NCBI GenBank assembly: GCA_034926785.1
Contig: JAYFQU010000032.1
Span: 1 to 64,000 of the forward strand
Reading direction: 5' to 3'
Origin: UBA7703 sp034926785
Lineage (GTDB): Bacteria; Bacillota; Clostridia; Christensenellales; CAG-138
Length of the DNA: 64,000 bases
The notes under the pieces are model-generated. The model was not told the origin of the DNA. It was given only the letters and a program-made list of their open reading frames with translations, and searched no databases. Below, one piece after another: positions 32,801 to 41,560 of the stretch. How positions within the stretch are numbered: the stretch's first letter is position 1; each line of letters starts with the position of its first letter. The position numbers and the translations under genes are program-made.

Positions 32801-33681
32801 TGGCAAACTGTATGCTTTGCCCGCGCGCCTGCGGAGCCGACCGTTCCCTTTCGCGGGGATTCTGCGGCGCGGAACGCCTGCCTCGCGTTGCAAAAATCAT
32901 GCTACATGAGTGGGAGGAACCGTTTATCAGCGGTACGCGCGGTTCCGGCGCGGTGTTTTTCTCCGGCTGTAACCTCGGTTGCGTCTATTGCCAAAACCAT
33001 GAGATTCGCGACGGATTGATTGGCGAAACCTATGATGAAGATCGTCTCTCCGAGGCATATCTCTCTTTACAGAGGCGCGGCGCGCATACTATAAACCTCG
33101 TCACGGCGGCGCACTATGTCCCGCAGGTTGCCGAGAGCCTCCGTCGCGCGAAGGCCCGGGGTCTTTCCATACCGGTGGTGTATAACTCCAGCGGATATGA
33201 AAACACCGCAGCCATTCGCGCATTAGATGGTCTTGTTGACGTTTATCTGCCGGATTGGAAGTATGTCTCCCCCCTGCTCTCGGAACGGTTTTCCAACGCG
33301 CCGGACTATTGCGCGGTTGCATCGGAGGCCATCTGCGAGATGTATCGTCAGGTCGGCGATCTGATGCTCGACGGCGATGGCATCGCAACGCGCGGCCTCA
33401 CGATTCGGCATTTGGTGCTTCCTGGATGCGTGGACGATTCCCGGCGCGTGCTGGATGAGATCGCCATGCGCCTCTCAAAAGCAACGCATATTTCGCTCAT
33501 GAGCCAATATACCCCTCAGCCGGGCACGACGGCGTTCCCGCTGAACCGCAGAATTACCCAGCGCGAATATGACCGCGTGATCTCGTATGCGCTCTCGATT
33601 GGACTACACAACATCTTGATTCAACGGCTTGATTCCGCGCAGTCGGTTTTTACGCCACAGTTCACAGATAATATAAAATAA
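32800..33681 (+). CDS. Radical SAM protein, PflA-like (COG1313 group)
   Basis: The 293-residue protein starts MANCMLCPRACGADR, an extra Cys motif (CxxCxxxC...GFCG), followed by the radical SAM motif GCNLGCVYCQNHEI (about 57-70). Residues such as PVVYNSSGYE and DVYLPDWKYV are typical of the COG1313 radical SAM branch related to pyruvate formate-lyase activase. Its target is not known. The ATG shares its A with the TGA stop of the hydrolase gene, so translation is coupled. The same frame continues upstream to 32761 but inside the hydrolase. Confidence 0.88.
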   Translation: MANCMLCPRACGADRSLSRGFCGAERLPRVAKIMLHEWEEPFISGTRGSGAVFFSGCNLGCVYCQNHEIRDGLIGETYDEDRLSEAYLSLQRRGAHTINLVTAAHYVPQVAESLRRAKARGLSIPVVYNSSGYENTAAIRALDGLVDVYLPDWKYVSPLLSERFSNAPDYCAVASEAICEMYRQVGDLMLDGDGIATRGLTIRHLVLPGCVDDSRRVLDEIAMRLSKATHISLMSQYTPQPGTTAFPLNRRITQREYDRVISYALSIGLHNILIQRLDSAQSVFTPQFTDNIK

Positions 33682-33706
33682 TGCCACAATCATCGCATAG
33701 AATTGC

Positions 33707-33735
33707 TTGCAATTGCATAATTTGGGTGATATACT
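33707..33735 (+). promoter_or_regulatory. Putative promoter at the left of the repeat element
   Basis: TTGCAA (33707-33712), 17-base spacer, TATACT (33730-33735) on the plus strand. It would drive transcription through the whole repeat region to the terminator at 34100-34130; no protein gene with a convincing ribosome site follows on that strand. Confidence 0.5.
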
Positions 33736-33758
33736 AAGTCCAAGAAAAGTAAATAAAG

Positions 33759-33886
33759 TTTCCGTCCGTTGTGTTCGTTTTTTCATTACCGATTTCCTCC
33801 TTAAACCGCGTAACCGAACTACTACGTAACTTCATAATTACTTTCTGGTGGATAGGGCACCATCGGAAAGGCTTAACGGACGGAAA
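33759..33886. repeat. Segment closed by 12-bp inverted repeats (possible RNA domain or MITE)
   Basis: TTTCCGTCCGTT (33759-33770) and AACGGACGGAAA (33875-33886) are exact reverse complements about 104 bases apart. Inside, CCGAT (33789) pairs with ATCGG (33862) and GGTG (33847) with CACC (33858), so a nested stem-loop domain is possible. On the minus strand AAGGAGG precedes an ATG at 33786 opening a 60-codon frame (MKKRTQRTETLFTFLGLS...) that runs into the radical SAM gene; I do not regard it as proven coding. Confidence 0.55.
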
Positions 33887-33891
33887 GTACA

Positions 33892-33915
33892 AAGGAGCCA
33901 AGAAATTGGCTCCTT
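33892..33915. repeat. Hairpin with GAAA tetraloop
   Basis: AAGGAGCCAA, loop GAAA, TTGGCTCCTT: 10-bp perfect stem with a GNRA loop on the plus strand. It spans the left border of the 72-bp repeat. Confidence 0.7.
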
Positions 33916-34055
33916 GTCTATTGTTATTCAGCAGTTTTAAACTGTCTCCACATTTAGGTTTTACTCCCGAAAAGAAATTGGCTCCTTGTCTATTGTTATT
34001 CAGCAGTTTTAAACTGTCTCCACATTTAGGTTTTACTTCCGAAAAGAAATTGGCG
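33901..34055. repeat. 72-bp tandem direct repeat, two full copies and an 11-bp third start
   Basis: The units run 33901-33972 and 33973-34044 with an exact 72-base period and one visible mismatch (ACTCCCG against ACTTCCG); AAGAAATTGGC begins a third copy at about 34045 and then diverges. Each unit contains CAGTTTTAAACTG, a small palindrome. Because 72 is a multiple of three, both strands show 24-residue protein repeats, but no convincing start or ribosome site supports translation. Confidence 0.9.
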
Positions 34056-34099
34056 TTATTGGGTCGTTTAAAACGTCTGCAATCAGTCGTACCAGCATA

Positions 34100-34130
34100 A
34101 AAACAGGGGTTGCGATGCAACCCCTGTTTT
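34100..34130. terminator. Strong bidirectional terminator
   Basis: AAAACAGGGGTTGC pairs perfectly with GCAACCCCTGTTTT around GAT. T-runs on both strands let it end plus-strand transcription of the repeat element and minus-strand transcription of the ROK gene, whose stop is 9 bases away. Confidence 0.88.
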
Positions 34131-34138
34131 CTTATCAC

Positions 34139-35086
34139 TTATCTCTGCAAATAGAGCATTGCGGCGCCAATGATGCCCGCATCGTTCTTCATCTCCGCGG
34201 AAACAATTTTTGCATGATTGCGGAAGAAAGCATACCTCTCCGCATATTCCCGAATTGGGCCGAGCAGAAACTCCCCGTCATTGCTCACGCCGCCGCCAAA
34301 GGCAATAATTTCCGGGTCAAAGAGCGCAATCGCCGTGCAGGCGGTCGCGCCGAGATAATCGGTAAACTGTTTGTATACCGCGGAGGCGGTCTCGTCCCCT
34401 TCCCGCGCGCAATCCATAACAAGCTTTGCGTTAATCTTCGTCAAATCTCCCTGCGCGCGCTGAAACATTGCGCTTTCGTGATGGAGGGTTGCCGCCTTTC
34501 GTCCCTCGCGTACCAACGCCGCCGCCGAGCAATAGGATTCAATGCAGCCAAGCTGGCCGCAGGAACAGCGTTCGCCGCCGAAAACCAGTACTCCATGGCC
34601 AAATTCGAAGCCATTCTTCTTTCCGCCGATAAACAGCTTTCCATCCAGAACAAGCCCGCCGCCGATGCCGGTGCCAATCGTGATCAGCAGCCCGGAGGAA
34701 CAACCGCGGAACGCGCCGCAGTAATACTCCGCCAGCGCAGCAGCATTGGCGTCATTTTCAACATAAACGGTCACGCATGGGTAGTGCTCGCTAATAGATC
34801 GGCAAAGCGGAAAATCATGATAGTCCAGATTATGCGCGTCAATCACGACGCCACGGTCATAGTCAATACTGCCCGGAACCGCAAGACCGATGCATTTCAT
34901 ATCCTCAATCTTCAGGTGATTTTCGGATATTAAACCGTTGATCAGCGTAACCATCGTCTGAATTGAATCCATCGGTTTACCGGTATGCGGAAATGGCAGC
35001 GATTTTTTGCTGACGAGGGTCATATCCCCCGACACAATGCCCGCCGCGATCTTGCTTCCGCCAATATCAATCCCTATGCTATACAT
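34139..35086 (-). CDS. ROK family sugar kinase (glucokinase-like)
   Basis: The 315-residue protein has the ATP phosphate motif GIDIGGSKIAAGIV (about 4-17), substrate region NDANAAALAEY (about 111-121), ITIGTGIGGGLVLDGKLFIGG (about 135-155), the ExGH motif FEFGHGVL and the ROK zinc site CSCGQLGCIESYCS (about 174-187). No DNA-binding domain is present, so it is a kinase rather than a ROK repressor. Glucose or N-acetyl sugars are likely substrates. GGGAGG precedes the ATG. It is 38 bases downstream of the HAD gene on the same strand. Confidence 0.92.
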   Translation of the reverse strand: MYSIGIDIGGSKIAAGIVSGDMTLVSKKSLPFPHTGKPMDSIQTMVTLINGLISENHLKIEDMKCIGLAVPGSIDYDRGVVIDAHNLDYHDFPLCRSISEHYPCVTVYVENDANAAALAEYYCGAFRGCSSGLLITIGTGIGGGLVLDGKLFIGGKKNGFEFGHGVLVFGGERCSCGQLGCIESYCSAAALVREGRKAATLHHESAMFQRAQGDLTKINAKLVMDCAREGDETASAVYKQFTDYLGATACTAIALFDPEIIAFGGGVSNDGEFLLGPIREYAERYAFFRNHAKIVSAEMKNDAGIIGAAMLYLQR

Positions 35087-35124
35087 CCGTGATCCTCCCG
35101 CCGATTCAAAAATCGTGCCTGTAT

Positions 35125-35922
35125 TTATCTCAAAATTGTATGTTCAATAAAATCGGATACGCCATCCTCGTCGCAAGACGGAATGATCAGATCGGCGATT
35201 GCCTTTACCTCTTCTGCGCCATTCTCCACACACACGCCAAGGCCCGCCCACTCGATCATTTCACGGTCAAGATAGTTGTCGCCAACGGCGGCAACCTCCT
35301 CCCGCCGGATTCCGAGCGTCTGAGAAAGCTCCTCCAGAGCGGTGGCCTTCGTCACACCTAGACTGTTAATCTCGATGAAATGCGGGTTGGAACGGGAAAC
35401 CTGCGCCGCGCCGGAGAAACGCTCCCGATACAGCTGAAACAGCGCCTCTTCCCTTCCCGTTTCGGCAAAGACCAGAATCTTTGGCACATGATGGTAGGCC
35501 TTCTTTCGGATATCAGGGTCAATGACGTACGGCAGTTGATGCCGGCCGATATATCCTTCCGCAGACGGATTCATCCGCTCCAGAATCACAACGTCATCCA
35601 CATAAATCTGCGCTCTGGCGTCCATCTCGTTGGAAAATTCCAATACGTCGCGGATCACATCCGGTGGTAGTTCGTAGAGCTTAATCACCCGCTCTGTGTC
35701 GATATCTGTAATCATTGCGCCGCCAAACTGGATGGACGGGCCATGCAGATCTAATTCTTTCCAAATGGGGCGGGTTGCGATGCGGCCCCTGCCGGTGGCA
35801 AGCGTTACGATGATGCCTGCCTGTTCCGCGCGCTTGATGGACGCGCGATTCTTAGCGCTGACAGCGTAAAGCTGGTTTGTCAGGGTACCGTCAATATCCA
35901 GCGCGATGAGCTTAATTGCCAT
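35125..35922 (-). CDS. HAD superfamily Cof-type phosphatase
   Basis: The 265-residue protein shows HAD motif I LIALDIDGTLTN (about 5-16), motif II VTLATGRGR (about 38-46), the C2 cap, and motif IV AVGDNYLDREMIEWAGLGVCVENG (about 205-228). The Cof/YidA group hydrolyses sugar phosphates, nucleotides or other small phosphates; the substrate is not determined. ATG 35922 is chosen because GGGAG lies upstream and the product then begins MAIKLIALD; an ATG at 35961 would add unrelated residues. Confidence 0.9.
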   Translation of the reverse strand: MAIKLIALDIDGTLTNQLYAVSAKNRASIKRAEQAGIIVTLATGRGRIATRPIWKELDLHGPSIQFGGAMITDIDTERVIKLYELPPDVIRDVLEFSNEMDARAQIYVDDVVILERMNPSAEGYIGRHQLPYVIDPDIRKKAYHHVPKILVFAETGREEALFQLYRERFSGAAQVSRSNPHFIEINSLGVTKATALEELSQTLGIRREEVAAVGDNYLDREMIEWAGLGVCVENGAEEVKAIADLIIPSCDEDGVSDFIEHTILR

Positions 35923-35964
35923 TCCAATCTCCCGTGTATGTGATTGCAAAGCCGAAATCAACGC

Positions 35965-37206
35965 TTAGCGAATCTGTCCCTCGCCGCGAATCGCATACTT
36001 CACCGTGGTCAGTTCATCCAGCCCCATCGGGCCGCGCGCATGCAGCTTTTGTGTGCTGATGCCAATCTCCGCCCCAAAGCCAAACTCCTCCCCGTCTGTA
36101 AAGCGTGTGGAGGCGTTGACATAGACCGCCGCGGAATTCACCTCGTTAAGGAACCGCTCCGCAACGTCATATCGACTCGTGATAATTGCATCACTGTGGT
36201 GCGTTCCGTAGGTTTCAATGTGCTTCACCGCTTCGTCAAATGAATCTACTACCTTGACCGAAAGAATCAGGTCGTTGTATTCCGTGGACCAGTCCTCCTC
36301 CGTCGCCTCGATAGACCCCGGCATCAGCGGCTTCGCCCGCGCGTCACAGCGCAGCTCTACCCCGCGTGACAGCAGGCGCTTTGCAATCTCCGGCAGGGCG
36401 GCGCCGGCGGCACTCGCGTGTACCAGAAGCGTTTCTGCCGCATTGCAGACGGATGGACGCGAGCATTTCGCGTTTTCAATAATATCCGCGGCCATCGCCA
36501 GATCCGCGCTCTCGTCGATATAGACATGGCAAACGCCAACGCCGGTTTCAATGACGGGGACCGTGGCGTTTTTTATAATGCTCTGAATCAGTCCGGCGCC
36601 CCCGCGCGGAATCAGCACGTCGATGAGCCCGTTGAGCTGCATCAATTCGTTGGCGGCGGCTCGATCCGTATCCCGCAGCAATTGAATGGCACCTCTGGGA
36701 ATGCCGCTTTTCTCGGCCGCCTCAGACAGCGCGTCACAGATGGCGGAGTTGCTGAGGATCGCCTCGGATCCCCCGCGCAGCACGCAGGCATTGCCGCTCT
36801 TGAGGCAAAGAGCGATCGCATCCGCGGTGACATTAGGCCGCGCTTCATAGATTATGCCGATGACGCCAAGCGGCACGCGCCGCTTTTCGATTCGAAGCCC
36901 GTTCGGGCGCACCACAACGCCGTCGCTCTTACCAATGGGGTCGGGCAGTAGCGCTACCTTGCGCATGCCGTCCGCCATGCCCTCGACGCGCGCTGCATCC
37001 AACGTAAGACGGTCGATAAAGGAAGGCTTCACGCCGCGCTCCTTGGCGAGGCGAACATCCTCCGCGTTGGCTTGGAGCACGGCAGGAACAGCCGCCAACA
37101 AAGCATCCGCCATATGGACGAGCGCGTCGTTTCGCGCTCTTGCGGATGTGATAGCGAGTTTAACGGAGGCATTTTTTGCCTGTTGCGCCAGTTCACGTAC
37201 GAGCAT
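35965..37206 (-). CDS. proA: Glutamate-5-semialdehyde dehydrogenase (gamma-glutamyl phosphate reductase)
   Basis: ProA reduces gamma-glutamyl phosphate with NADPH in proline synthesis. The 413 residues contain PLGVIGIIYEARPNVTADAIALCLKSGNACVLRGGSEA (in two parts, about 100-137), the catalytic Cys in NAKCSRPSVCNAAETLLVH (about 246-264) and the C-terminal FGFGAEIGISTQKLHARGPMGL. GGAGG stands before ATG 37206. proB, usually adjacent, is absent here. Confidence 0.96.
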   Translation of the reverse strand: MLVRELAQQAKNASVKLAITSARARNDALVHMADALLAAVPAVLQANAEDVRLAKERGVKPSFIDRLTLDAARVEGMADGMRKVALLPDPIGKSDGVVVRPNGLRIEKRRVPLGVIGIIYEARPNVTADAIALCLKSGNACVLRGGSEAILSNSAICDALSEAAEKSGIPRGAIQLLRDTDRAAANELMQLNGLIDVLIPRGGAGLIQSIIKNATVPVIETGVGVCHVYIDESADLAMAADIIENAKCSRPSVCNAAETLLVHASAAGAALPEIAKRLLSRGVELRCDARAKPLMPGSIEATEEDWSTEYNDLILSVKVVDSFDEAVKHIETYGTHHSDAIITSRYDVAERFLNEVNSAAVYVNASTRFTDGEEFGFGAEIGISTQKLHARGPMGLDELTTVKYAIRGEGQIR

Positions 37207-37233
37207 GTGAATATCCCTCCAAACTTTCCAAAT

Positions 37234-37262
37234 ATTATATCGTATCCGGCTGAGAATCACAA
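37234..37262 (-). promoter_or_regulatory. proA promoter
   Basis: Minus-strand TTGTGA (37262-37257), 17-base spacer, TATAAT (37239-37234), about 28 bases before the ATG. No T-box or other leader is visible. Confidence 0.7.
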
Positions 37263-37468
37263 GCCGGACATGTCGTATTTGTTTGGAACAATTTAACTGC
37301 CGTGAATCACACATCGCGTCCGCTTCTATTCCGCTTCTGCACGCGATCTACCTTATTGCCGGAAACGCGGGCTAAAGTCGGCGGCGTAGAAGAATCACCG
37401 CAAGCAAAAAGGCTTGTATCGAAAATCTTACGTGTGTTCATTCGGTGCATTCCGCGCTGAAACATAAA

Positions 37469-37496
37469 CGAACCGCCGATCTTCCGGCGGTTCGTA
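37469..37496 (-). terminator. Terminator of the amino acid permease gene
   Basis: ACGAACCGCCG pairs with CGGCGGTTCGT around GAAGAT on the minus strand, followed by TTTATGTTT. It lies 26 bases past the permease stop. Confidence 0.82.
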
Positions 37497-37521
37497 TGTT
37501 TTGGGGTGAATGGAGAAACGG

Positions 37522-38883
37522 TTACTCTTCGCGCAGTTTGTTTTTGCCAAAGAAAATGCCAATGACCATAATGACCGCAAACAGGACAAGATACCAGACA
37601 ACAGCCATCTTATGCGATACAATTGCGGCATACACCATGAACAGGCAACCCAGCACACCGAGAATCGGCATAAAGATGCGCTTGAAGAAGCCCAGGTCTT
37701 TTTGCTTGATCAAGAACGCGATAAACATCGGGATATACATGGCATATACCGTGATGATCGGCAGTTCCGAAGAGTCGAATGAGAGCACGCCGAACCAGGA
37801 TTTCTCTACGAGATTCGCGCCAAAGAAGTAGGCGAGCCAAACGCCGCAGAGCAGCAGACCCAGCACAGAGGAGTTGGTTGCCATGTTGGTCTTCGGGCTT
37901 ACTTCGCAGTATACGTCCGGCTCCGGCCCGACATTGCGCGCCGCGAGCGAATAGAAACCGCGCGTGCAGCCCATCATGAGGCCGTTGAGGGTGCCAAGGC
38001 AGGAGATGATAACGAACACGAACAGCAATGTGCCTGCCGCGCTGGAGAAGAGCGAAGAGAACGCGAGCTTTGCGCCCTCCTGGCCGTTTTCCATGAGTGT
38101 TGCATTCGGAACAACGCCGGCAAGACCGACATAGTAGAGAATGTAGACTACGATTACGATAGCAGCGCCAACAACGAGCGCGATCGGCAGGTTTTTCTTC
38201 GCGTCACGCAGTTCCGCGTTGATGCTGGTTGCGATAACCCAGCCTTCATAGGCAAAGGCAGTTGCGCAGACCGCGGTTAGCAGCGCGCTGCTCTTCGAAG
38301 TGACCTCGGCAACCGCATTGGTGAAATTCTGCACCGTCATGCCGTTGGCCAGGCCAACAATAACGCCGACCACACCCATGAGCACAAGCGGGATGAGCTT
38401 GATAACCGTTGTGGTTACCTGGAATTTTCCGGCAATCTTCGGCGAAAGCGCGTTGACGGCATAGCTCGCAATGAGGAAGAACGCGGAGAGCACCATGCAC
38501 TCCGGCCCAACGATAGACCAACCGAACAGCACGGCGGTATAGCGCGCGGAAACCCATGCTAAAACGCTGGTCAGCGTCGGATAATAGATGGTTGCAAAAA
38601 ACCAACCCATCATGTAGCCGTACTTTTTGCCGACCGTCACTTCGGAGTAGTCGACAACGCCGTTGACGTACTCATACTTGGTAGCCATGACGGCAAACAC
38701 ATAGGAGCAGACCATCATGATAACGCCGCCGATGATCCAAGCGAGGATGCCAAGCGGCAGGTTGCCGCCGGTAACGTTGAGAATCTTTTCAGCCTTAAAG
38801 AATACGCCGCTGCCGATGACGATACCAACGACCATCGAAATAGCGGTGAAAAGGCCATACTTCTTTTTCAATTGTGTTTCCAT
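37522..38883 (-). CDS. APC-family amino acid permease
   Basis: The 453-residue protein has about twelve membrane segments and the APC start MVVGIVIGSGVFFKAEKILN (GSGVF substrate-binding loop, about 16-30), FAYEGWVIATSINAELRDAKKNLP (helix 6 region, about 205-228). It most resembles the LAT/SteT-like branch of amino acid exchangers; the transported amino acid is unknown. The start at 38883 follows AAGGGG; the longer frame reaches into the promoter. It is monocistronic and divergent from the alpha-galactosidase gene. Confidence 0.92.
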   Translation of the reverse strand: METQLKKKYGLFTAISMVVGIVIGSGVFFKAEKILNVTGGNLPLGILAWIIGGVIMMVCSYVFAVMATKYEYVNGVVDYSEVTVGKKYGYMMGWFFATIYYPTLTSVLAWVSARYTAVLFGWSIVGPECMVLSAFFLIASYAVNALSPKIAGKFQVTTTVIKLIPLVLMGVVGVIVGLANGMTVQNFTNAVAEVTSKSSALLTAVCATAFAYEGWVIATSINAELRDAKKNLPIALVVGAAIVIVVYILYYVGLAGVVPNATLMENGQEGAKLAFSSLFSSAAGTLLFVFVIISCLGTLNGLMMGCTRGFYSLAARNVGPEPDVYCEVSPKTNMATNSSVLGLLLCGVWLAYFFGANLVEKSWFGVLSFDSSELPIITVYAMYIPMFIAFLIKQKDLGFFKRIFMPILGVLGCLFMVYAAIVSHKMAVVWYLVLFAVIMVIGIFFGKNKLREE

Positions 38884-38932
38884 TGCCCAAACCCCTTTTT
38901 CATATAAAATATATTCACTCATCCCCGATACA

Positions 38933-38961
38933 TTTATACCGTATGCCATATATGTTGTCAA
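38933..38961 (-). promoter_or_regulatory. Promoter of the amino acid permease gene
   Basis: Minus-strand TTGACA (38961-38956), 17-base spacer, TATAAA (38938-38933). It leaves an approximately 43-base leader before the ATG. Confidence 0.78.
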
Positions 38962-39018
38962 TAAACTTTCGAAATTGATTTCATTGGAAAGCGCATTTTT
39001 TAAAAGATTGACTGATCA

Positions 39019-39047
39019 TTGACGGCAATTTCTCATAAAGATACAAT
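39019..39047 (+). promoter_or_regulatory. Promoter of the alpha-galactosidase gene
   Basis: TTGACG (39019-39024), 17-base spacer, TACAAT (39042-39047), about 57 bases before the ATG. No clear operator repeat was found nearby. Confidence 0.65.
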
Positions 39048-39104
39048 AAGACCAACGATTCAATAAGCTGTTTTCTGTCGTTTCAACTCGGGAAAGGACG
39101 CAAT

Positions 39105-41447
39105 ATGATTGATTTTCAAAATCAGATTTTTACGCTCGAGACAGAGCATACGAGCTACCTGTTTCGCGTGACGGAATACGGGCACCTCGAACACATCCAT
39201 TATGGTGAACCTATTTCGCGCGGAGAGATCGAGCCGCGCCTTTATAAACGCACAATCATGCACGGGAGTTCCGTCCTTTATGATACAAAGAAGGATTCCT
39301 CCTATTGTCTTGACAGTATCCCGCTGGAATGGTCAGGCGTCGGGTGCGGGGACTATCGTCAGACGCCAATGGAAATCAAGCTTTCCGACGGCACGTTTCG
39401 CAACGACTTTATCTACGACTCACATGAAATCCTCTCCGGCTGCGTGCCAATGGAAACGCTGCCGAGCGCCTACGACGACGCAAACGCAGCGGAAACGCTC
39501 TGTATTACGCTGCTGGATCGGCCCGCAAAGCTGAAGCTGCTGCTCTACTATACGGTGTTTCCAACTGCCGATGTTATCTCGCGCCGTACGGTGTTGATCA
39601 ACTCCGGCGATGGAGACGTTTTTTTACGCCGGATGATGAGCATGCAGCTCGACCTGGAAAACGAGGGCTTCTCCCTCGTCACCTTTGACGGCGCGTGGAT
39701 TAAGGAGACGCACCGGCACGACCGCAAGCTGCAATATGGCCAGTATATCAACTCCTCCGTCACCGGAGCCTCCAGCAATCGCCATAACCCCGGGTTCCTG
39801 CTTTGTGCCGAAGGCGCAACGGAATCCCACGGAAAGGTATACGGTTTTAATCTCATCTACAGCGGAAATCATTTCGGTTTGGCGGAACGCAGTCCCTTTG
39901 ATCTGGTTCGCGTGCAGCTCGGCATAAATCCGCACTGCTTCGAGTGGCGTATTCCTTCCGGCGAGCGCTTCGAAACGCCGGAGGCGATCATGACGTTCTC
40001 GCCGGATGGTTTTAACGGCATGAGCGCGCATTTTCACGACTTTGTGAACCGGAATATCGTTCGCGGGGACTGGAAGGGCAAAGAGCGTCCCGTGCTCATC
40101 AACAACTGGGAATCCTGTTTTTTTCACTTTCGCCGGGATAAGCTTCTCCGTTTAGCCCGGCAGTCAAAACGTCTGGGCGTAGAGCTGTTTGTTTTGGACG
40201 ATGGCTGGTTTGGCAAGCGAAACGACGATTATGCCGGGCTTGGCGATTACCAGGTCAATCGAAAAAAGCTGCCGGGCGGGATGCGCGCTTTTTCTGCTAG
40301 GATCCATGCGCTCGGCATGCGGTTTGGCCTCTGGTTTGAGCCGGAGATGGTGAACCAGGACAGCGACCTGTTTCGAGCGCACCCGGAGTATGCGGTGACC
40401 ACGCCGGGGCGTACGCCGCTTTTGGGGCGAAATCAGCTCGTGCTGGATCTTTGCAACCCCGACGTGTGTGACTATATCGTTAAGAACGTCAGTCAGATCC
40501 TCGATGAATCAAACATTGATTACGTCAAGTGGGATATGAACCGTCATATCAGCGATGCCTATTCCCCGCTGCTCCAGAATCAGGGTGAATTTTACCACCG
40601 CTATATTCTCGGTCTATATGATGTGCTCTCGCGCATCTTTTATCCGCGTCCCCATATTTTGTTGGAATCCTGTTCCAGCGGAGGCAATCGATTTGATCTG
40701 GGGATGCTTTGCTTTTCTCCGCAGGTTTGGGCAAGCGACGACACCGACGCATTGGAACGCCTCAAAATCCAGGCCGGGCTGAGCTACCTCTACCCGCTTT
40801 CAACGATTGGCGCGCATGTCTCTGCCGCGCCAAATCAGCAGACGCTTCGTTTAACCTCCATTTCAACGCGTTTTAACGTTGCGAGCTTTGGCTGTCTTGG
40901 CTATGAACTGGACCTCAAGCACCTCACGCAGCTGGAGCGAAAAGAGGTTCGCGAACAGATATCCTATTACAAAGCACATCGAAAAACGCTGCAATACGGA
41001 CGTTTTTTTCGCAGCGAAACACCAAAGACGAATAAGGTATACTGGCAGGCTGTCTCCGCCGAACAATCCGAGAGCATTGCCGGATCCTTTCAAACGCTGG
41101 CACAAGCCGCCGAAGGAAACGATACCCTTCCCTTAACCGGATTGGAGAAGGAAGCGCGCTATCGGGTCCGTACCAAGCCCCAGCGTGTGTTTGTGCATCG
41201 TTTTGGCGGCCTCATCAACCATCTTTTGCCGTTTACCATCAATCCAAATGGCGCAATCTTCCGTTGGATTGATCGCTTGATTACGCTGCACGACGCCGTG
41301 GAGACCTACGAGGCAAGCGGCCAAACGCTAATGCAGGGCGTTCGCATGAATAATCAGTTCATTGGTACAGGATATCATGCTCAGCTTCGAATGTTGGGCG
41401 ACTTCGGGGCCAATCTTTACACAATCGAAAAAGTTCCGCGAAACTAA
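39105..41447 (+). CDS. Alpha-galactosidase, glycoside hydrolase family 36
   Basis: The 780-residue protein has the GH36 N-terminal beta-domain, the (beta/alpha)8 barrel with VLINNWESCFFHF, FVLDDGWFGKRNDDYAGLGDY, catalytic nucleophile in YVKWDMNRHI (about 470-480) and acid/base in SPQVWASDDTDALERL (about 540). It lacks a signal peptide, so it acts in the cytosol on imported galactosides such as melibiose or raffinose-type sugars. It is slightly longer than the usual 720-740 residues. No sugar transporter gene is adjacent. GGAAAGGACG precedes the ATG. Confidence 0.95.
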   Translation: MIDFQNQIFTLETEHTSYLFRVTEYGHLEHIHYGEPISRGEIEPRLYKRTIMHGSSVLYDTKKDSSYCLDSIPLEWSGVGCGDYRQTPMEIKLSDGTFRNDFIYDSHEILSGCVPMETLPSAYDDANAAETLCITLLDRPAKLKLLLYYTVFPTADVISRRTVLINSGDGDVFLRRMMSMQLDLENEGFSLVTFDGAWIKETHRHDRKLQYGQYINSSVTGASSNRHNPGFLLCAEGATESHGKVYGFNLIYSGNHFGLAERSPFDLVRVQLGINPHCFEWRIPSGERFETPEAIMTFSPDGFNGMSAHFHDFVNRNIVRGDWKGKERPVLINNWESCFFHFRRDKLLRLARQSKRLGVELFVLDDGWFGKRNDDYAGLGDYQVNRKKLPGGMRAFSARIHALGMRFGLWFEPEMVNQDSDLFRAHPEYAVTTPGRTPLLGRNQLVLDLCNPDVCDYIVKNVSQILDESNIDYVKWDMNRHISDAYSPLLQNQGEFYHRYILGLYDVLSRIFYPRPHILLESCSSGGNRFDLGMLCFSPQVWASDDTDALERLKIQAGLSYLYPLSTIGAHVSAAPNQQTLRLTSISTRFNVASFGCLGYELDLKHLTQLERKEVREQISYYKAHRKTLQYGRFFRSETPKTNKVYWQAVSAEQSESIAGSFQTLAQAAEGNDTLPLTGLEKEARYRVRTKPQRVFVHRFGGLINHLLPFTINPNGAIFRWIDRLITLHDAVETYEASGQTLMQGVRMNNQFIGTGYHAQLRMLGDFGANLYTIEKVPRN

Positions 41448-41560
41448 TATTTGAACTATAAGTATAATATAACCCGCTTATCTTGCGCGCCGTTGCGATA
41501 TTAATCAACATATTAACTTGGTTTCGTATTGTATCGCAGCGTTTAAGGATAACTTGTGAA

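Larger units (their letters stand above)
37207..37521. other. Intergenic region between proA and the permease gene
   Basis: It contains the proA promoter (37234-37262) and, at the far end, the permease terminator (37469-37496). The 200 bases between (37263-37468) show no gene, repeat or recognisable RNA. Confidence 0.6.

Noticed and set aside
33901..34055. CRISPR array
   Set aside because: The 72-bp units are adjacent with no unique spacers, and no cas genes are present.
33734..34138. 134-codon minus-strand frame with 24-residue repeats
   Set aside because: The start is in the terminator stem, no ribosome site fits, and both strands are open because the repeat is 72 bp; treated as noncoding repeat.
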